The position numbers and the translations under genes were made by a program. The notes under the pieces are model-generated. The model did no database searches. It had not been told where the DNA came from and saw only the letters and a program-made list of their open reading frames with translations. 5,270 nt of DNA from Pseudomonadota bacterium (GTDB lineage: Bacteria; Myxococcota; Polyangia; GCA-2747355; JACKDQ01), in assembly GCA_030591195.1 (NCBI GenBank), contig JAUVBO010000317.1:1-5270 (forward strand), in the 5' to 3' direction. Of this stretch, positions 4,329 through 5,270 are shown piece by piece (positions within the stretch are counted from its first letter, which is position 1; every line of letters begins with the position of its first letter).

Positions 4329-5270
4329 ATGAGATCCGCGCCGACGATGATCCAGCTGTCGCTGCTGCTCTGCCTCTCGACAGGCTGCCCAAAGAGCAAC
4401 GCCCGCCCCGACACGGGAGCGGCCGACGGGACGGCTGCCGACGGAGCGGGCGCTCGAGCTACGGCCAAGTCGAGCGGCCCCAAGCTGAAGATCTCCGATA
4501 TTTCGTTTGCCGGGCCCGCAGGCCACCGTCCGGCGGCGAGCTTCGCCCGCGGCGAGCGCGTGGTGTGCCTGTTCACCGTGAGCAGGTTCACCTTCGAAGA
4601 TCGCAAGGCGAGCCTCACCGTGGACCTGCGGGTCACCCGCTCGGCTGGCAACGAGCTGGTCCTTCACGAGCGCAAGCTCGAGGTCCTCGCCGGCAAGGCG
4701 CCGACCTTGCGCCCAGGGCAGGTGCGCAGCGCCGCCCGGCTCGAGCTCTCGCCAGCCGTCCCACCCGGCCGCTACACCGTGGCGATCGCCGCCACCGACC
4801 GGCTCGGCGAGCGCTCGGGCGAGGCCAGCGCCGACTTCGTCATCCTCGGCAAGCCCGCCGAGCCGAGCCGCCGACTCAAGATCGTCGGCCTGCGAAACGC
4901 CGGTGACAGCAGCATGCCGGCTGGCTCGGTGGCCCCGCTAGCCTTCACGGTCCACGGCTTCGACACCCGGGAGGAGCCGGCTCCATCCGGAGGCGAAGGG
5001 CAACCGCGGCGCCATCGGGTCGACCTCGGCGTCGAGGTCACGCTCGTCGACCGCCGGGGCAAGGTGGCCCGGCGCTGGCCGGCCGAGACCCTCCGCCGCG
5101 CGCGACTGCTCTTTGCGCCGCGCGACTTCCCCGTCGAGCACACCCTGGTGTTACCCCGCGAGCTCGCCCCGGGTGGCTACCGCGTCCGCCTCACGGTCCA
5201 CGACCGGCTGGGGGACAGGCGCGCCGCCGGCACGCTCGCCCTCGAGATCACCCCGCCGCCGAAGCGACTC
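4329..5270 (+). CDS. Lipoprotein with two tandem beta-rich modules (3' end outside window)
   Basis: The frame is open from ATG 4329 to the last base: 314 codons with no stop, so the gene is truncated by the window. Residues 1-20 are a lipoprotein signal (R2, a hydrophobic core at 8-16, lipobox L16-S-T-G-C20), so mature Cys20 should be lipidated and the protein anchored in the envelope. An Ala/Gly/Asp-rich linker (21-50) follows. Two related modules then appear, about 53-173 and 183-307. Each opens with L-K-I, carries an F-x-V strand and a D-L-x-V-x-V strand, and ends with P-G-x-Y-x-V-x(5)-D-R-L-G-x-R (146-162 and 281-297) plus a closing strand. This looks like tandem Ig-like beta-sandwich domains, probably for binding or as spacers. 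I do not recognise the family. The ribosome site is weak; ATG at codon 7 is an alternative that shortens the signal n-region. The sequence ends on P-P-P-K-R-L, perhaps a linker to a further domain. Confidence 0.8.
   Translation, partial: MRSAPTMIQLSLLLCLSTGCPKSNARPDTGAADGTAADGAGARATAKSSGPKLKISDISFAGPAGHRPAASFARGERVVCLFTVSRFTFEDRKASLTVDLRVTRSAGNELVLHERKLEVLAGKAPTLRPGQVRSAARLELSPAVPPGRYTVAIAATDRLGERSGEASADFVILGKPAEPSRRLKIVGLRNAGDSSMPAGSVAPLAFTVHGFDTREEPAPSGGEGQPRRHRVDLGVEVTLVDRRGKVARRWPAETLRRARLLFAPRDFPVEHTLVLPRELAPGGYRVRLTVHDRLGDRRAAGTLALEITPPPKRL

Noticed and set aside
3946..4392. N-terminal extension of the secreted-protein frame to an ATG at 4392
   Set aside because: It would bury the signal peptide 150 residues inside the protein, run across the promoter-like region and overlap the start of the divergent lipoprotein gene.
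4265..4906. Plus-strand 213-codon frame overlapping the lipoprotein gene
   Set aside because: It is Arg/Pro-rich, out of frame with the lipoprotein gene, and has no signal or domain. The frame from 4329 has a lipobox and internal repeats and stays open to the window end.

Overview
The window is very GC-rich, with strong G/C preference at third codon positions. Its gene content (a PEGA-domain protein tail, a TPR protein with two membrane segments, an unrecognised secreted protein, a lipoprotein with internal repeats) suggests a Gram-negative bacterium of the Myxococcota type. That assignment is inferred from protein style; no marker gene is present.

Layout, left to right. (1) Positions 1-1063, plus strand: the 3' end of a gene encoding a Pro/Ala/Thr-rich linker and a C-terminal PEGA domain, followed 4 bases later by a gene for an exported TPR-like protein with two C-terminal membrane segments. 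The two form an apparent operon. (2) Positions 1096-3945, minus strand, in transcription order from the right: a secreted six-cysteine protein of unknown function (3945-3058), a TerC/Alx-family membrane protein (2967-1987), a thioredoxin with the WCGPC active site and a C-terminal extension (1858-1469), and a 96-residue protein combining a helix-turn-helix-like N-terminus with a four-cysteine zinc ribbon (1386-1096). The left end of this block converges on the PEGA/TPR operon. (3) Positions 3946-4328: a less GC-rich divergent intergenic region. It holds an AT-rich promoter-like segment with a palindrome for the leftward secreted-protein gene, and nothing clear for the rightward gene. (4) Positions 4329-5270, plus strand: a lipoprotein gene open to the end of the window, with a clear lipobox and two tandem copies of a beta-rich module of about 120 residues. 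It has no stop codon inside the window.

Most genes act at or outside the cytoplasmic membrane. TerC-family proteins are linked to Mn2+ export, and thioredoxin to thiol redox control. Their adjacency could reflect a shared stress or metal response, but that is only suggestive. I see no mobile element, CRISPR array, RNA gene or recognisable defence or biosynthetic system. The points most worth a second look are the promoter architecture (two genes whose best promoter-like sites sit almost on top of the start codon, and one palindrome-bearing promoter), the duplicated lipoprotein module, and the two unrecognised proteins.
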